Shown piece after piece: positions 1 through 5,773 of a stretch of 9,523 nucleotides of DNA. The DNA is taken from assembly GCA_039809365.1 (NCBI GenBank), contig JBDHUV010000026.1:1-9523 (forward strand). The letters are read 5' to 3'. Every line of letters begins with the position of its first letter. Positions within the stretch are counted from its first letter, which is position 1. This DNA comes from JBDHUV01 sp039809365 (GTDB taxonomy: Bacteria; Patescibacteriota; Microgenomatia; Levybacterales; GWA1-39-11). A program made the position numbers and the translations under genes. The notes below the pieces were generated by a model. That model saw only the letters and a program-made list of their open reading frames with translations. It was not told the origin of the DNA and searched no databases.

Positions 1-336
1 TATCCAAATATCTGGCCACCTGTTGAGTATTTAGCAGTCGTTGGGATGTTATCGTATGGAATGTTAGATGAAGCAAAACGAATAATGAAAAAATATCTTG
101 CTTGTCAAGCAAAAGTATTTAAAAAACATGGTACATTTTTTGAAAAAATAAACGGGGTTACTGGAGATATTACTGAGAATTATCATTATATCAATCAAGG
201 AGGATTTGGATGGACAAATGCTATTTTTTATCGGTATGTGCAGTTACTAAATTATATGGAAACACATGGAGATGACTCTATTTATATCTTTCCTATGAAT
301 GATGTACCTCCTTATGACTTAGATGTTATTGTCTGA
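1..336 (+). CDS. Trehalase (GH37-like), C-terminal fragment; gene begins before the window
   Basis: Trehalases of family GH37 hydrolyse alpha,alpha-trehalose to two glucose molecules in an (alpha/alpha)6 barrel. The frame is open from base 1, so the first in-frame ATG at 46 is internal and the true start lies upstream; 111 residues are visible. The segment YPNIWPPVEYLAVVG at its start matches the family's second signature (QWDxPxxWxP). FFEKINGVTG matches the EKY region, whose Glu I believe is the catalytic base. GGFGWTNAIFYRYVQLL matches the near-invariant GFGWTNG stretch by the C-terminus. The Gly-rich GGGGEY loop of proteobacterial enzymes is replaced by a DITENYHY-like stretch, so this is a divergent member; a related (alpha/alpha)6 glycosidase such as GH63 is the alternative. 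No signal peptide can be judged. It ends on TGA, six bases before the convergent stop of the CAP gene. Confidence 0.8.
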   Translation, partial: YPNIWPPVEYLAVVGMLSYGMLDEAKRIMKKYLACQAKVFKKHGTFFEKINGVTGDITENYHYINQGGFGWTNAIFYRYVQLLNYMETHGDDSIYIFPMNDVPPYDLDVIV

Positions 337-342
337 AACGCT

Positions 343-993
343 TTATCTTTTTTTTCCTCCAAATACAAGATTGGTTGCGTGACCGCTTACTCCTATTCCA
401 ACGTGTGTCCAATCTGTTCTTAACTGGCTCTCGTTATGAGCAGGAGATGAGGCATATATTGATTCAATAAGATTTTGTGGGCTCCCCCACTCCCCATAGC
501 TAGAGTTTTCTCCGAGAATATCAAATCCCATTTTATTAAATCCGTCATCTTGTAGCATATTTTGAAAACCTGCGTGGCCATCCATATTACCAGCTGAAAT
601 GAACTGGTCTGCTCTACTTTGGGCAAATGTTTGAAGCGTAGAGTCAAAGACAAGTGGAGGAATACCGCGTGATGCTCTATACGTATTAAGTGCTTGTAAA
701 ATTTGTTGATGAATACTCGGTACTTTTGTGACTGGTATAGCTTTAAGCTTTGGTGTAGGAGTAGCTGATGGGGATGCCGTAGGACTTACTGAGAGTCTCT
801 GAATAGTATCATGAGATTCATCATGGATCCCTTGTACTTTGCTAATTTCACCAGATATTTGGGGAAAAGGATTTGTTAAGGAAGTAATTGTATGAAGGTA
901 AAAAGCGATAGACACTACAGTAGAAAGAAAAAATATCCCAGTTATGATAATTGATATATATAATTCTTTTCTTTTATGAGTTGTAATCCTCAT
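343..993 (-). CDS. Membrane-anchored CAP/SCP-domain protein
   Basis: A 216-residue protein. Residues 1-10 are basic, 11-33 form one hydrophobic helix (uncleaved anchor or signal peptide), 34-92 are a linker with a Ser/Thr/Pro-rich part (68-92), and 94-212 are a CAP (SCP/PR-1-like) domain facing outside the cytoplasm. CAP hallmarks are the NTYRASRGIPPL helix start (103-114), His140 in GHAGF, Glu162 in the GENSS motif, and His186 in a PAHNESQL segment followed by HVGIGV (197-202). These residues line the CAP cavity that in some members binds divalent metal. Bacterial CAP proteins are common, but their roles (cell-envelope, spore-coat, possible hydrolase) are mostly unsettled, so no substrate is proposed. 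The start is ATG with no convincing Shine-Dalgarno sequence. An extended -10 element lies six bases upstream. It converges with the trehalase gene. Confidence 0.87.
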   Translation of the reverse strand: MRITTHKRKELYISIIITGIFFLSTVVSIAFYLHTITSLTNPFPQISGEISKVQGIHDESHDTIQRLSVSPTASPSATPTPKLKAIPVTKVPSIHQQILQALNTYRASRGIPPLVFDSTLQTFAQSRADQFISAGNMDGHAGFQNMLQDDGFNKMGFDILGENSSYGEWGSPQNLIESIYASSPAHNESQLRTDWTHVGIGVSGHATNLVFGGKKR

Positions 994-999
994 TTACTC

Positions 1000-1008
1000 A
1001 GTGTAGCA
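1000..1008 (-). promoter_or_regulatory. Candidate extended -10 promoter of the CAP gene (leaderless)
   Basis: On the - strand TGC-TACACT reads as an extended -10 (TGn plus a hexamer matching TATAAT at 4 of 6). Six bases separate it from the ATG at 993, which would place transcription start at the A of the start codon. No good -35 hexamer is seen at 17-18 bp. The call rests on position and the TGn motif only. Confidence 0.35.
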
Positions 1009-1067
1009 CAAACTACATCAAAACATACCATTTTAAAATATCAGTGAAATGAAATGTTTGTGCTTGC

Positions 1068-1097
1068 TTGACGTAATTTGCTGGATTTATGTATAGT
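1068..1097 (+). promoter_or_regulatory. Sigma-70-type promoter for the HxxEH-domain gene
   Basis: TTGACG (1068-1073) and TATAGT (1092-1097) are separated by 18 bp, each matching consensus at 5 of 6. Predicted transcription start is near 1104, giving a leader of about 25 nt before the ATG at 1129. It lies in the 135-bp divergent region shared with the CAP gene. Confidence 0.65.
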
Positions 1098-1128
1098 AAA
1101 ATTCAGGTAAGAATTCGGTAATAATCTA

Positions 1129-1656
1129 ATGAGCATCTACTCTACTCCTTTCCCATTTTATACATCAAGACAGTGGAACTACTCTGTGCAGGTAAACTAT
1201 ACTCGTAATAAGACAGTGTTTACCATGCAGTTTCCTTTTGAAATTTTAAATACAGCAAGTCTTCCCCAGACAAAACATATATTACAAAAAATTGCCCCAC
1301 AAGTACTTAATACATCTTGTATTAATAATAAAAATGTACCATTCTCTGAAGAGGTAAAGAAAACAGAGATAGCACATTTATTTGAACATATTCTTCTAGA
1401 GTATCTTTGTCGTGAACGGATTAAATATGGAAGAAAAACTGCTTCTTTTTCAGGATGGACATCGTGGAATTGGAAGAAAGAAAAAAAAGGAATATTTCAT
1501 GTAGAAATTATTGGTAACTCTATAGATGAGCATGTATTTATGTCTGCATTTTCACACTCTATTTTTCTTTTTGAGTCTATTCTTTCCCACCATCCAGACG
1601 TTCATATTGTAAAGAAGACAGCTGATAATCTTTCTTCTCCAAAACTATTAAATTAA
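1129..1656 (+). CDS. Stand-alone homologue of the cyanophycin synthetase N-terminal (metallopeptidase-like) domain, HxxEH protein
   Basis: A 175-residue protein with no signal peptide or membrane helix, so probably cytoplasmic. Residues 79-93 read TEIAHLFEHILLEYL, giving HxxEHxxxE at His83, Glu86, His87 and Glu91. The following YGRKTASFSGWTSW (100-113) and the preceding LPQ...P.L...C...F pattern (45-72) resemble the N-terminal domain of cyanophycin synthetase CphA, recalled as H-hh-EH-hALELQ then GRTRET and a beta strand. That domain is about 160 residues, nearly this protein's whole length; the ATP-grasp and Mur-ligase domains are absent. From memory, this domain in CphA1 carries a cryptic metallopeptidase-like site that trims cyanophycin into primers. 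HxxEH is also the inverted zinc motif of M16 peptidases, the main alternative. Substrate is unknown and no cyanophycin genes are visible nearby. A promoter lies at 1068-1097; no Shine-Dalgarno sequence is evident. Confidence 0.6.
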   Translation: MSIYSTPFPFYTSRQWNYSVQVNYTRNKTVFTMQFPFEILNTASLPQTKHILQKIAPQVLNTSCINNKNVPFSEEVKKTEIAHLFEHILLEYLCRERIKYGRKTASFSGWTSWNWKKEKKGIFHVEIIGNSIDEHVFMSAFSHSIFLFESILSHHPDVHIVKKTADNLSSPKLLN

Positions 1657-1859
1657 GCACGTCCACCTTTTCTCCCTGCTATTCTTGCTCTTTCAGGATC
1701 GTTTTTAAAGTTACCTGTACTTGCCTTTCCTCCTTTGCTACCTATTTTTGAGTAAAATGTAGCATCGTGGGATCTAGCCGTTGCGAGTCCTCCTTTTTGT
1801 CCTGCTTTTCTATGCCCTTCAGGATCTCCATGCCAACCTCTTCCTTTTGTTTTTGCCAT
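1653..1859 (-). CDS. KGG-repeat stress-induced protein (GsiB/YciG-like)
   Basis: A 68-residue, very hydrophilic, Gly/Lys/Arg-rich protein. Three copies of a short motif ending in KGG are visible: HRKAGQKGG (about 19-27), YSKIGSKGG (about 36-44) and ARIAGRKGG (about 58-66). They sit between DPEGH and NDPERAR segments. This is the pattern of the KGG (stress-induced protein, con-10/GsiB) family, whose members accumulate under general stress or starvation and are likely disordered; the molecular role is not settled. I chose the ATG at 1859 over a GTG at 1868 because the GTG lies inside the ribosome binding site. The - strand promoter, leader and terminator at 1964-2129 lie upstream and may control it. 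Its TAA stop shares the TTAA at 1653-1656 with the stop of the convergent gene. Confidence 0.85.
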   Translation of the reverse strand: MAKTKGRGWHGDPEGHRKAGQKGGLATARSHDATFYSKIGSKGGKASTGNFKNDPERARIAGRKGGRA

Positions 1860-1863
1860 ATGT

Positions 1864-1875
1864 ATCACCTCCTTT
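1864..1875 (-). promoter_or_regulatory. Full-length consensus Shine-Dalgarno of the KGG gene
   Basis: The - strand reads AAAGGAGGTGAT, twelve bases complementary to the usual 3' end of bacterial 16S rRNA. Eight bases separate GGAGG from the ATG at 1859. This fixes the start and predicts very strong translation initiation, in contrast to gyrA, gyrB and folD here. Confidence 0.9.
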
Positions 1876-1963
1876 ATGTGTGGATCAAATCATACAAAGC
1901 AAGAATAATGTTTGGTTATATATTAAGTAAGAAAAAGGGAAGGAAAGAGGATTTGTATTCTAT

Positions 1964-2000
1964 AAAAAAAGGAGGTAGAGCACAGGTTGTACTCTACCTC
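1964..2000 (-). terminator. Intrinsic terminator on the - strand, 9-bp stem and 7-T tract
   Basis: On the - strand GAGGTAGAG (2000-1992) pairs perfectly with CTCTACCTC (1980-1972) across an 11-nt loop, followed by C and seven T (1970-1964). It ends the short transcript from the promoter at 2100-2129 and lies 105 bp before the KGG start. Its first three bases also belong to an alternative hairpin (1998-2014), so it could be conditional. Confidence 0.8.
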
Positions 2001-2093
2001 ACCGTACGGGTGAGATAAGTGCAGGAAGTTTGGCCAATTAGCAATGCAACCGAGAATCCGGTACCTCATCACATCTTCATGCCTACATCTCAC
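1964..2093 (-). ncRNA. Unrecognised structured small RNA or attenuator leader (about 130 nt)
   Basis: The predicted transcript runs from about 2093 to the terminator T-tract. Its first 12 bases (GTGAGAT then GTAGG, 2093-2082) pair with CCTGC (2025-2021) and ATCTCAC (2016-2010), leaving a 4-nt bulge (2020-2017). This closes a compact domain containing a small hairpin ACCGG-ATTC-TCGGT (about 2063-2050). The 3' arm of the closing stem also pairs in a second hairpin, CTCACC with GGTGAG (2014-2009 with 2003-1998), which in turn shares GAG with the terminator. Three mutually exclusive helices in this order are typical of transcription attenuators and riboswitches; an independent small RNA is equally possible. 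I do not recognise it as SRP RNA, 6S RNA, RNase P RNA, tmRNA, T-box or a riboswitch class known to me. Confidence 0.6.
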
Positions 2094-2109
2094 ATATGGA
2101 TTATATGTG
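2091..2109. repeat. Perfect 7-bp inverted repeat over the -10 box, candidate operator
   Basis: CACATAT (2091-2097) and ATATGTG (2103-2109) form a perfect inverted repeat with a 5-bp centre. It covers the -10 hexamer (2100-2105) and the predicted start of the structured RNA, the usual place for a repressor dimer to block RNA polymerase. It could be chance in AT-rich DNA. Confidence 0.4.
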
Positions 2110-2129
2110 AACTATAAGCTGTTTGTCAA
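2100..2129 (-). promoter_or_regulatory. Consensus sigma-70-type promoter of the structured RNA
   Basis: On the - strand TTGACA (2129-2124) and TATAAT (2105-2100) are both perfect hexamers with an 18-bp spacer. Six bases after the -10 lies the G at 2093, the first base of the long closing stem of the RNA. This is the strongest promoter in the window and has no protein-coding gene immediately after it. Confidence 0.8.
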
Positions 2130-2260
2130 TATTTTATAAGGTGCAGAATAAAACGAATATCAACTGTAAAAAAGAATAAAGTAAAAAGGGAATTGGTCCT
2201 ACAACACTCGCGAGAATGTGGATTATAGATCAGATGAATCAACAAGTTTAATTTTTCAAC

Positions 2261-3103
2261 CTATGATTTTTTAGATGATAGTGCAAACTGAGAAGCTTGT
2301 AGTACATTTTGGAAAAGGAAGGTAAGGTTTAGTGGTCCTACTCCACCTGGAGTTGGAGTGTATATACTCCCTTTTTCTTCTGCTTTTTTTTCATCAAAAT
2401 CACCGCGTAGCTTTCCATTTTCTGTGTGTGTTCCAACTCCAATCAGTATTTGGTCTTCATGCATATTTTCTTTTTTAATAACATTTTTTCCAACACAGGA
2501 AATTACAATATCCGAAGATGAAATAATTTTTTCTTGATCTGTACTTTTACTATCAATTATGGCTGGATTGCCTCCATATGTTCTTATCCCTTCTGCAATC
2601 GGTGTCCCTGCTGTCTCACCTTTCCCAAGTATTGCTATTTTACTTCCTTTTAGGAATGAAGTAAGAGAATCTTCGTATTCCACAGAAATGTGAGTAAGAA
2701 TATGCTTCACAGCAAGCCATACAGGTACTTCATAGGGAGAATCAGGTCTGAACCCATCAACGTCTTTTTCAGGGCGGATATGGTCAATTATCGCTTGTTT
2801 TTGTATATGTGAAGGAAGAGGTCTTTGAACAATAATTCCATGTACATCTGGATCGTTATTATATATCTGGATAGCTTCAAGTAATGTGTCTTGAGTTGTA
2901 TCTTTAAAGTTTTTGAGGGTAGCTTTGATACCAAGTATGTGTGCCCATTTGAGTTTTTGGTTTACATATACTTCCCAACTTGATTCATCACCTAACGTTA
3001 CAATAACGAGGTGAGGAGTAATTCCCTGAGTAGTGAGTTGTCGTGATTCAAATTGGATTATGCCACGGATTGGGTCAGCAAGAGTTTTTCCAGATATTTT
3101 CAT
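2261..3103 (-). CDS. folD: Bifunctional methylenetetrahydrofolate dehydrogenase / methenyltetrahydrofolate cyclohydrolase
   Basis: FolD interconverts 5,10-methylene-, 5,10-methenyl- and 10-formyl-tetrahydrofolate in the cytoplasm, supplying one-carbon units for purine and formyl-Met synthesis. The protein has 280 residues, normal for the family. Tyr46 and Lys50 (YVNQKLK) match the catalytic Tyr/Lys pair, VHGIIVQRPLP keeps the active-site Gln, PEKDVDGF keeps the folate-binding Asp, and TPTPGGVGPLNLTFL is the family's C-terminal signature. The dinucleotide loop is unusual: ILGKGETAGTP replaces the common VVGRSxxVGxP, so cofactor preference may differ. It is the last gene of the gyrB-ppa-gyrA-folD run, 38 bp after gyrA. 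The GAGGGG just before the ATG is too close to act as a normal Shine-Dalgarno sequence, and TATAAT lies six bases upstream, so a leaderless mRNA or coupling to gyrA is likely. No clear terminator follows. Confidence 0.93.
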   Translation of the reverse strand: MKISGKTLADPIRGIIQFESRQLTTQGITPHLVIVTLGDESSWEVYVNQKLKWAHILGIKATLKNFKDTTQDTLLEAIQIYNNDPDVHGIIVQRPLPSHIQKQAIIDHIRPEKDVDGFRPDSPYEVPVWLAVKHILTHISVEYEDSLTSFLKGSKIAILGKGETAGTPIAEGIRTYGGNPAIIDSKSTDQEKIISSSDIVISCVGKNVIKKENMHEDQILIGVGTHTENGKLRGDFDEKKAEEKGSIYTPTPGGVGPLNLTFLFQNVLQASQFALSSKKS

Positions 3104-3109
3104 CCCCTC

Positions 3110-3115
3110 ATTATA
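3110..3115 (-). promoter_or_regulatory. -10 box placed for leaderless folD transcription
   Basis: A perfect TATAAT on the - strand lies in the gyrA-folD gap, with exactly six bases (GAGGGG) between it and the ATG at 3103. That geometry puts +1 on the A of the ATG. The -35 region is poor (pyrimidine-rich), so promoter strength is uncertain. Confidence 0.45.
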
Positions 3116-3141
3116 TCATCTCAGGAGGGAAAGAGAAGAAA

Positions 3142-5715
3142 TTATTCGTCTTCTTTTTCTGTGACACACGTTGCAGCAGCTACTTTATCTTTTGTTTTGG
3201 AAAAGCGCATAAGAATAACCCCTTGAGCATTCCTGGACAGTAGAGGAATAGATTTTATATCTATTTTTACGACTTGGCCTTTTTCAGAAGTGATAATAAT
3301 CTCTTTTCCATCTTGTGGAAGAACTTCTGAGTATACAATCTGCCCTGTTTTATCATTAATATTTGCTACTCTCACTCCTTGTCCTCCTCTATTTTGGTTC
3401 TTGAACGCATCAACTTTTGTTTTCTTCCCTAGTCCGTTTTCAGCAATCACAAGAAGGTTTGCTGCTTTATCTGCTTCAGTAATAACGTCCACTCCTACAA
3501 CTTTGTCATTCTCAAGGAGTTTAATACCTCGTACACCCATACTAGACCTTCCTGTAGGTCTTATCTGAGACTCACTAAAGCAGATAATTTTTCCGTTTGC
3601 AGTTACTAATAACACGTCATCTGCTCCACTCGTAAATCTGGCCCAAGTAAGGCTGTCATCTTGTGCAATTTTAATTGCGATGATCCCGTTCTTGCGAATA
3701 TTGGCGAACTCTTTTAGATTTGTTTTTTTCACTTCACCTTTTTTGGTTGCGAGTAATACAAAATCTTTATTCTCTTTTTGACCTGGATTATACGTAAGAA
3801 TTGAACTAATTGTTTCACCAGACTCAATATTCAAAAGATTTGCAACTGCTTGCCCTTTTGCAACTCTAGAGCTTTCAGGTATCTCAAATACTCTTGTCTG
3901 ATAGACTTTCCCTTTATTGGTGAAGAAAAGCATATAATCGTGCGTTTGGGAGAAGAGAATATGATCAATAGCATCATCTTCTTTCGTTGTCATCCCCATA
4001 ACGCCTTTCCCGCCTCTTTTTTGTGTTTTGAAGGATGTCATACTCTGTCTTTTTACATATCCTGTTTTTGTAACAGTGATTACTGTTGGCTCATTTTGAA
4101 TTAGGTCTTCATCTGAGAATTCATCTGCTTTTGATGCAAATACTTTTGTACGACGTTCATCACCATATTCTTCTTTTATTTTTAAAATCTCATCTTTAAT
4201 TACAGAGATCATTTTAAGAGGATCTCCAAGAATAGAGACAAGGTAGTCAATAATTGCTTTTACACTCTTCCACTCTTCCTCAAGTTTTTGTCTTTCAAGT
4301 GCAGCGAGTCTACGAAGTTGCATATCCAAAATTGCAGTTGCTTGGATATCTGAGAGTGAGTATTTCTCCATAAGATTTGATCGTGCTTCATCAGCACTTT
4401 TTGAGTTTCGGATAAGTTGAATTACTGCATCAATATCATTTACTGCAATCAAAAGTCCATCAAGAATGTGGAGACGAGCTTGAGCCTGACGAAGCTCAAA
4501 TTGAGAACGGCGAGTTACAACATCAAAACGATGTTTAATATACTCTTCTAAAATGAGTTTTAAGTTACAGATTCTTGGAATGCCGTTAACTAACGCGACC
4601 ATATTTGCAGGGAATGAGGTTTGAAGAGCAGTTAATTTATATAAATTATTTAATACTTTCCGAGGAGCGACATCTCTTTTCAGTTCTACTACTACTCGTA
4701 TTCCTGCTCTGTCTGATTCATCACGTAGATCTGAGATACCGTCAAGCTTTTTATCTTTTGCTAGTTCTGCGATACGAGCAACAAGTGTTGCTTTATTAAC
4801 TTGATAAGGTAATTCTCTAATAATAATTGCACTTTTTCCACCGTTGAGTTCTTCTATCTCAGCAATTCCTCTCATAAGGACTCTTCCTCTGCCTGTTCTA
4901 TACACATTTTTAATTTCATTCTGATCAAAAATAGCTCCTCCAGTTGGGAAATCAGGACCTTTTATATACTCTAATAACTCATCAATTGTCGTATTAAAAG
5001 TAAATGGAAAAAATACTTCTGCAGTTGCAAGTATATTCTCTACTGACTGCGTTTCCTCTGTACTCTCTTCTCCTTGTTCTTGGGCAACTGGTTCTGGTTG
5101 TTCTGACTTTTCTGCTTTTTTGATGGTGTATAAAATTGCATCAATAACTTCAGTAAGATTGTGCGGAGGTATTTTTGTTGCCATACCTACTGCAATACCT
5201 TCACTTCCCATCAAAAGAAGATTGGGAAGTAATGCGGGTAATACTACAGGTTGATCCTCAGATCCGTCAAAATTTGGAGTAAAGTCTACGGTCTCTTTTT
5301 GATAATCTTTTAATAATTCTTCTGCAATTTTTGTAAGTCTTGCTTCAGTATATCGATACGCAGCAGGACTGTCACCGTCGATCGATCCAAAATTACCTTG
5401 TCCGTCGATGAGGGGGTATCTAAGATTCCATTCTTGGGCAAGGCGTACCATTGCATCATATACAGCCATGTCACCATGAGGATGATATTTTTTCAGTACT
5501 TCACCGACAACTCCTGCACATTTTGAGTATTTATGATCATGAGTAAGTCCAAGATCTTTATACATCGCATATAAAATTCTCCTATGTACGGGCTTTAGCC
5601 CGTCTCGAACATCTGGCAAAGCACGAGATACGATAACAGACATCGCATAGTCTAAGTATGATTTTTTCGCTTCTTGCGAAATATCTATTTGTTCAAGTCG
5701 TCCAATATCTTGCAT
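3142..5715 (-). CDS. gyrA: DNA gyrase subunit A
   Basis: GyrA forms the DNA breakage-reunion and wrapping part of the A2B2 gyrase, which introduces negative supercoils using ATP. The protein has 857 residues. The catalytic tyrosine is Tyr122 in AAYRYTEARL, and the winged-helix/tower core occupies about 1-500. The QKRGGKG at 565-571 is a GyrA box, and a beta-pinwheel with a second GGQGVRV turn follows, so this is GyrA rather than ParC. In the quinolone region HPHGDMAVYD, Met occupies the position of E. coli Ser83, while Asp87 is kept. Residues about 199-241 form an acidic Glu/Gln-rich insert absent from E. coli GyrA. The ATG at 5715 lacks a Shine-Dalgarno sequence; its start matches the usual beginning before SYLDYAMSVI. 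ppa lies 69 bp upstream, across two hairpins. Confidence 0.97.
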   Translation of the reverse strand: MQDIGRLEQIDISQEAKKSYLDYAMSVIVSRALPDVRDGLKPVHRRILYAMYKDLGLTHDHKYSKCAGVVGEVLKKYHPHGDMAVYDAMVRLAQEWNLRYPLIDGQGNFGSIDGDSPAAYRYTEARLTKIAEELLKDYQKETVDFTPNFDGSEDQPVVLPALLPNLLLMGSEGIAVGMATKIPPHNLTEVIDAILYTIKKAEKSEQPEPVAQEQGEESTEETQSVENILATAEVFFPFTFNTTIDELLEYIKGPDFPTGGAIFDQNEIKNVYRTGRGRVLMRGIAEIEELNGGKSAIIIRELPYQVNKATLVARIAELAKDKKLDGISDLRDESDRAGIRVVVELKRDVAPRKVLNNLYKLTALQTSFPANMVALVNGIPRICNLKLILEEYIKHRFDVVTRRSQFELRQAQARLHILDGLLIAVNDIDAVIQLIRNSKSADEARSNLMEKYSLSDIQATAILDMQLRRLAALERQKLEEEWKSVKAIIDYLVSILGDPLKMISVIKDEILKIKEEYGDERRTKVFASKADEFSDEDLIQNEPTVITVTKTGYVKRQSMTSFKTQKRGGKGVMGMTTKEDDAIDHILFSQTHDYMLFFTNKGKVYQTRVFEIPESSRVAKGQAVANLLNIESGETISSILTYNPGQKENKDFVLLATKKGEVKKTNLKEFANIRKNGIIAIKIAQDDSLTWARFTSGADDVLLVTANGKIICFSESQIRPTGRSSMGVRGIKLLENDKVVGVDVITEADKAANLLVIAENGLGKKTKVDAFKNQNRGGQGVRVANINDKTGQIVYSEVLPQDGKEIIITSEKGQVVKIDIKSIPLLSRNAQGVILMRFSKTKDKVAAATCVTEKEDE

Positions 5716-5725
5716 ATGTTTTATT

Positions 5726-5742
5726 ATTTGCTTAAAGCAAAT
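5726..5742. repeat. Inverted repeat just upstream of gyrA
   Basis: ATTTGC and GCAAAT arms (6 bp, 8 bp if the centre is counted as paired) flank a TTAAA centre. It ends ten bases before the gyrA ATG and overlaps an AATAAT -10-like hexamer (5728-5723, - strand). No T-tract follows, so it is not a terminator; an operator or mRNA hairpin near the start is possible. Confidence 0.4.
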
Positions 5743-5746
5743 GGTC

Positions 5747-5773
5747 TATGGCACGTACAGAGTACATGCCATA
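5747..5773. repeat. 12-bp hairpin in the ppa-gyrA gap
   Basis: TATGGCACGTAC (5747-5758) and GTACATGCCATA (5762-5773) pair over 12 bp with one G-U or mismatch position and a 3-nt loop. The arm GCACGTA (5751-5757) can pair instead with TACGTGC (5777-5783), giving a competing 7-bp stem. There is no T-run after it on the - strand, so it is more likely an mRNA processing or stability element, or a binding site, than an intrinsic terminator. Confidence 0.6.

Noticed and set aside
334..336. TGA read as glycine, as in Gracilibacteria and Absconditabacteria
   Set aside because: The trehalase fragment ends at the expected point after GFGWTN, and no other kept gene has an in-frame TGA, so the standard code applies.
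1860..1868. GTG at 1868 as the start of the KGG protein (adds three residues)
   Set aside because: The GTG is part of the Shine-Dalgarno AAAGGAGGTGAT, so the ATG at 1859 is the real start.
1767..2018. An 83-codon + strand frame across the KGG gene start and the terminator
   Set aside because: It is antisense to the KGG coding region and its ribosome binding site, and its C-terminal part is the terminator sequence.
1923..2069. A 48-codon - strand frame inside and beyond the structured RNA
   Set aside because: It runs straight through the strong terminator, has no Shine-Dalgarno, and its predicted protein is unlike any family; the RNA structure explains the sequence better.
1964..2093. SRP RNA, 6S RNA, T-box or THF riboswitch identity for the structured RNA
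   Set aside because: The GGAA-type SRP tetraloop, the 6S open-bubble layout, the T-box TGG motif and the THF riboswitch core could not be found; closeness to folD alone is not evidence, since folD lies upstream of this RNA.
2180..2225. folD terminator: CTCGCGAG palindrome followed by a T-rich stretch on the - strand
   Set aside because: A perfect 8-bp palindrome leaves too small a loop, and the T-rich stretch lies too far downstream of it; the flanking pairing is only about three base pairs.
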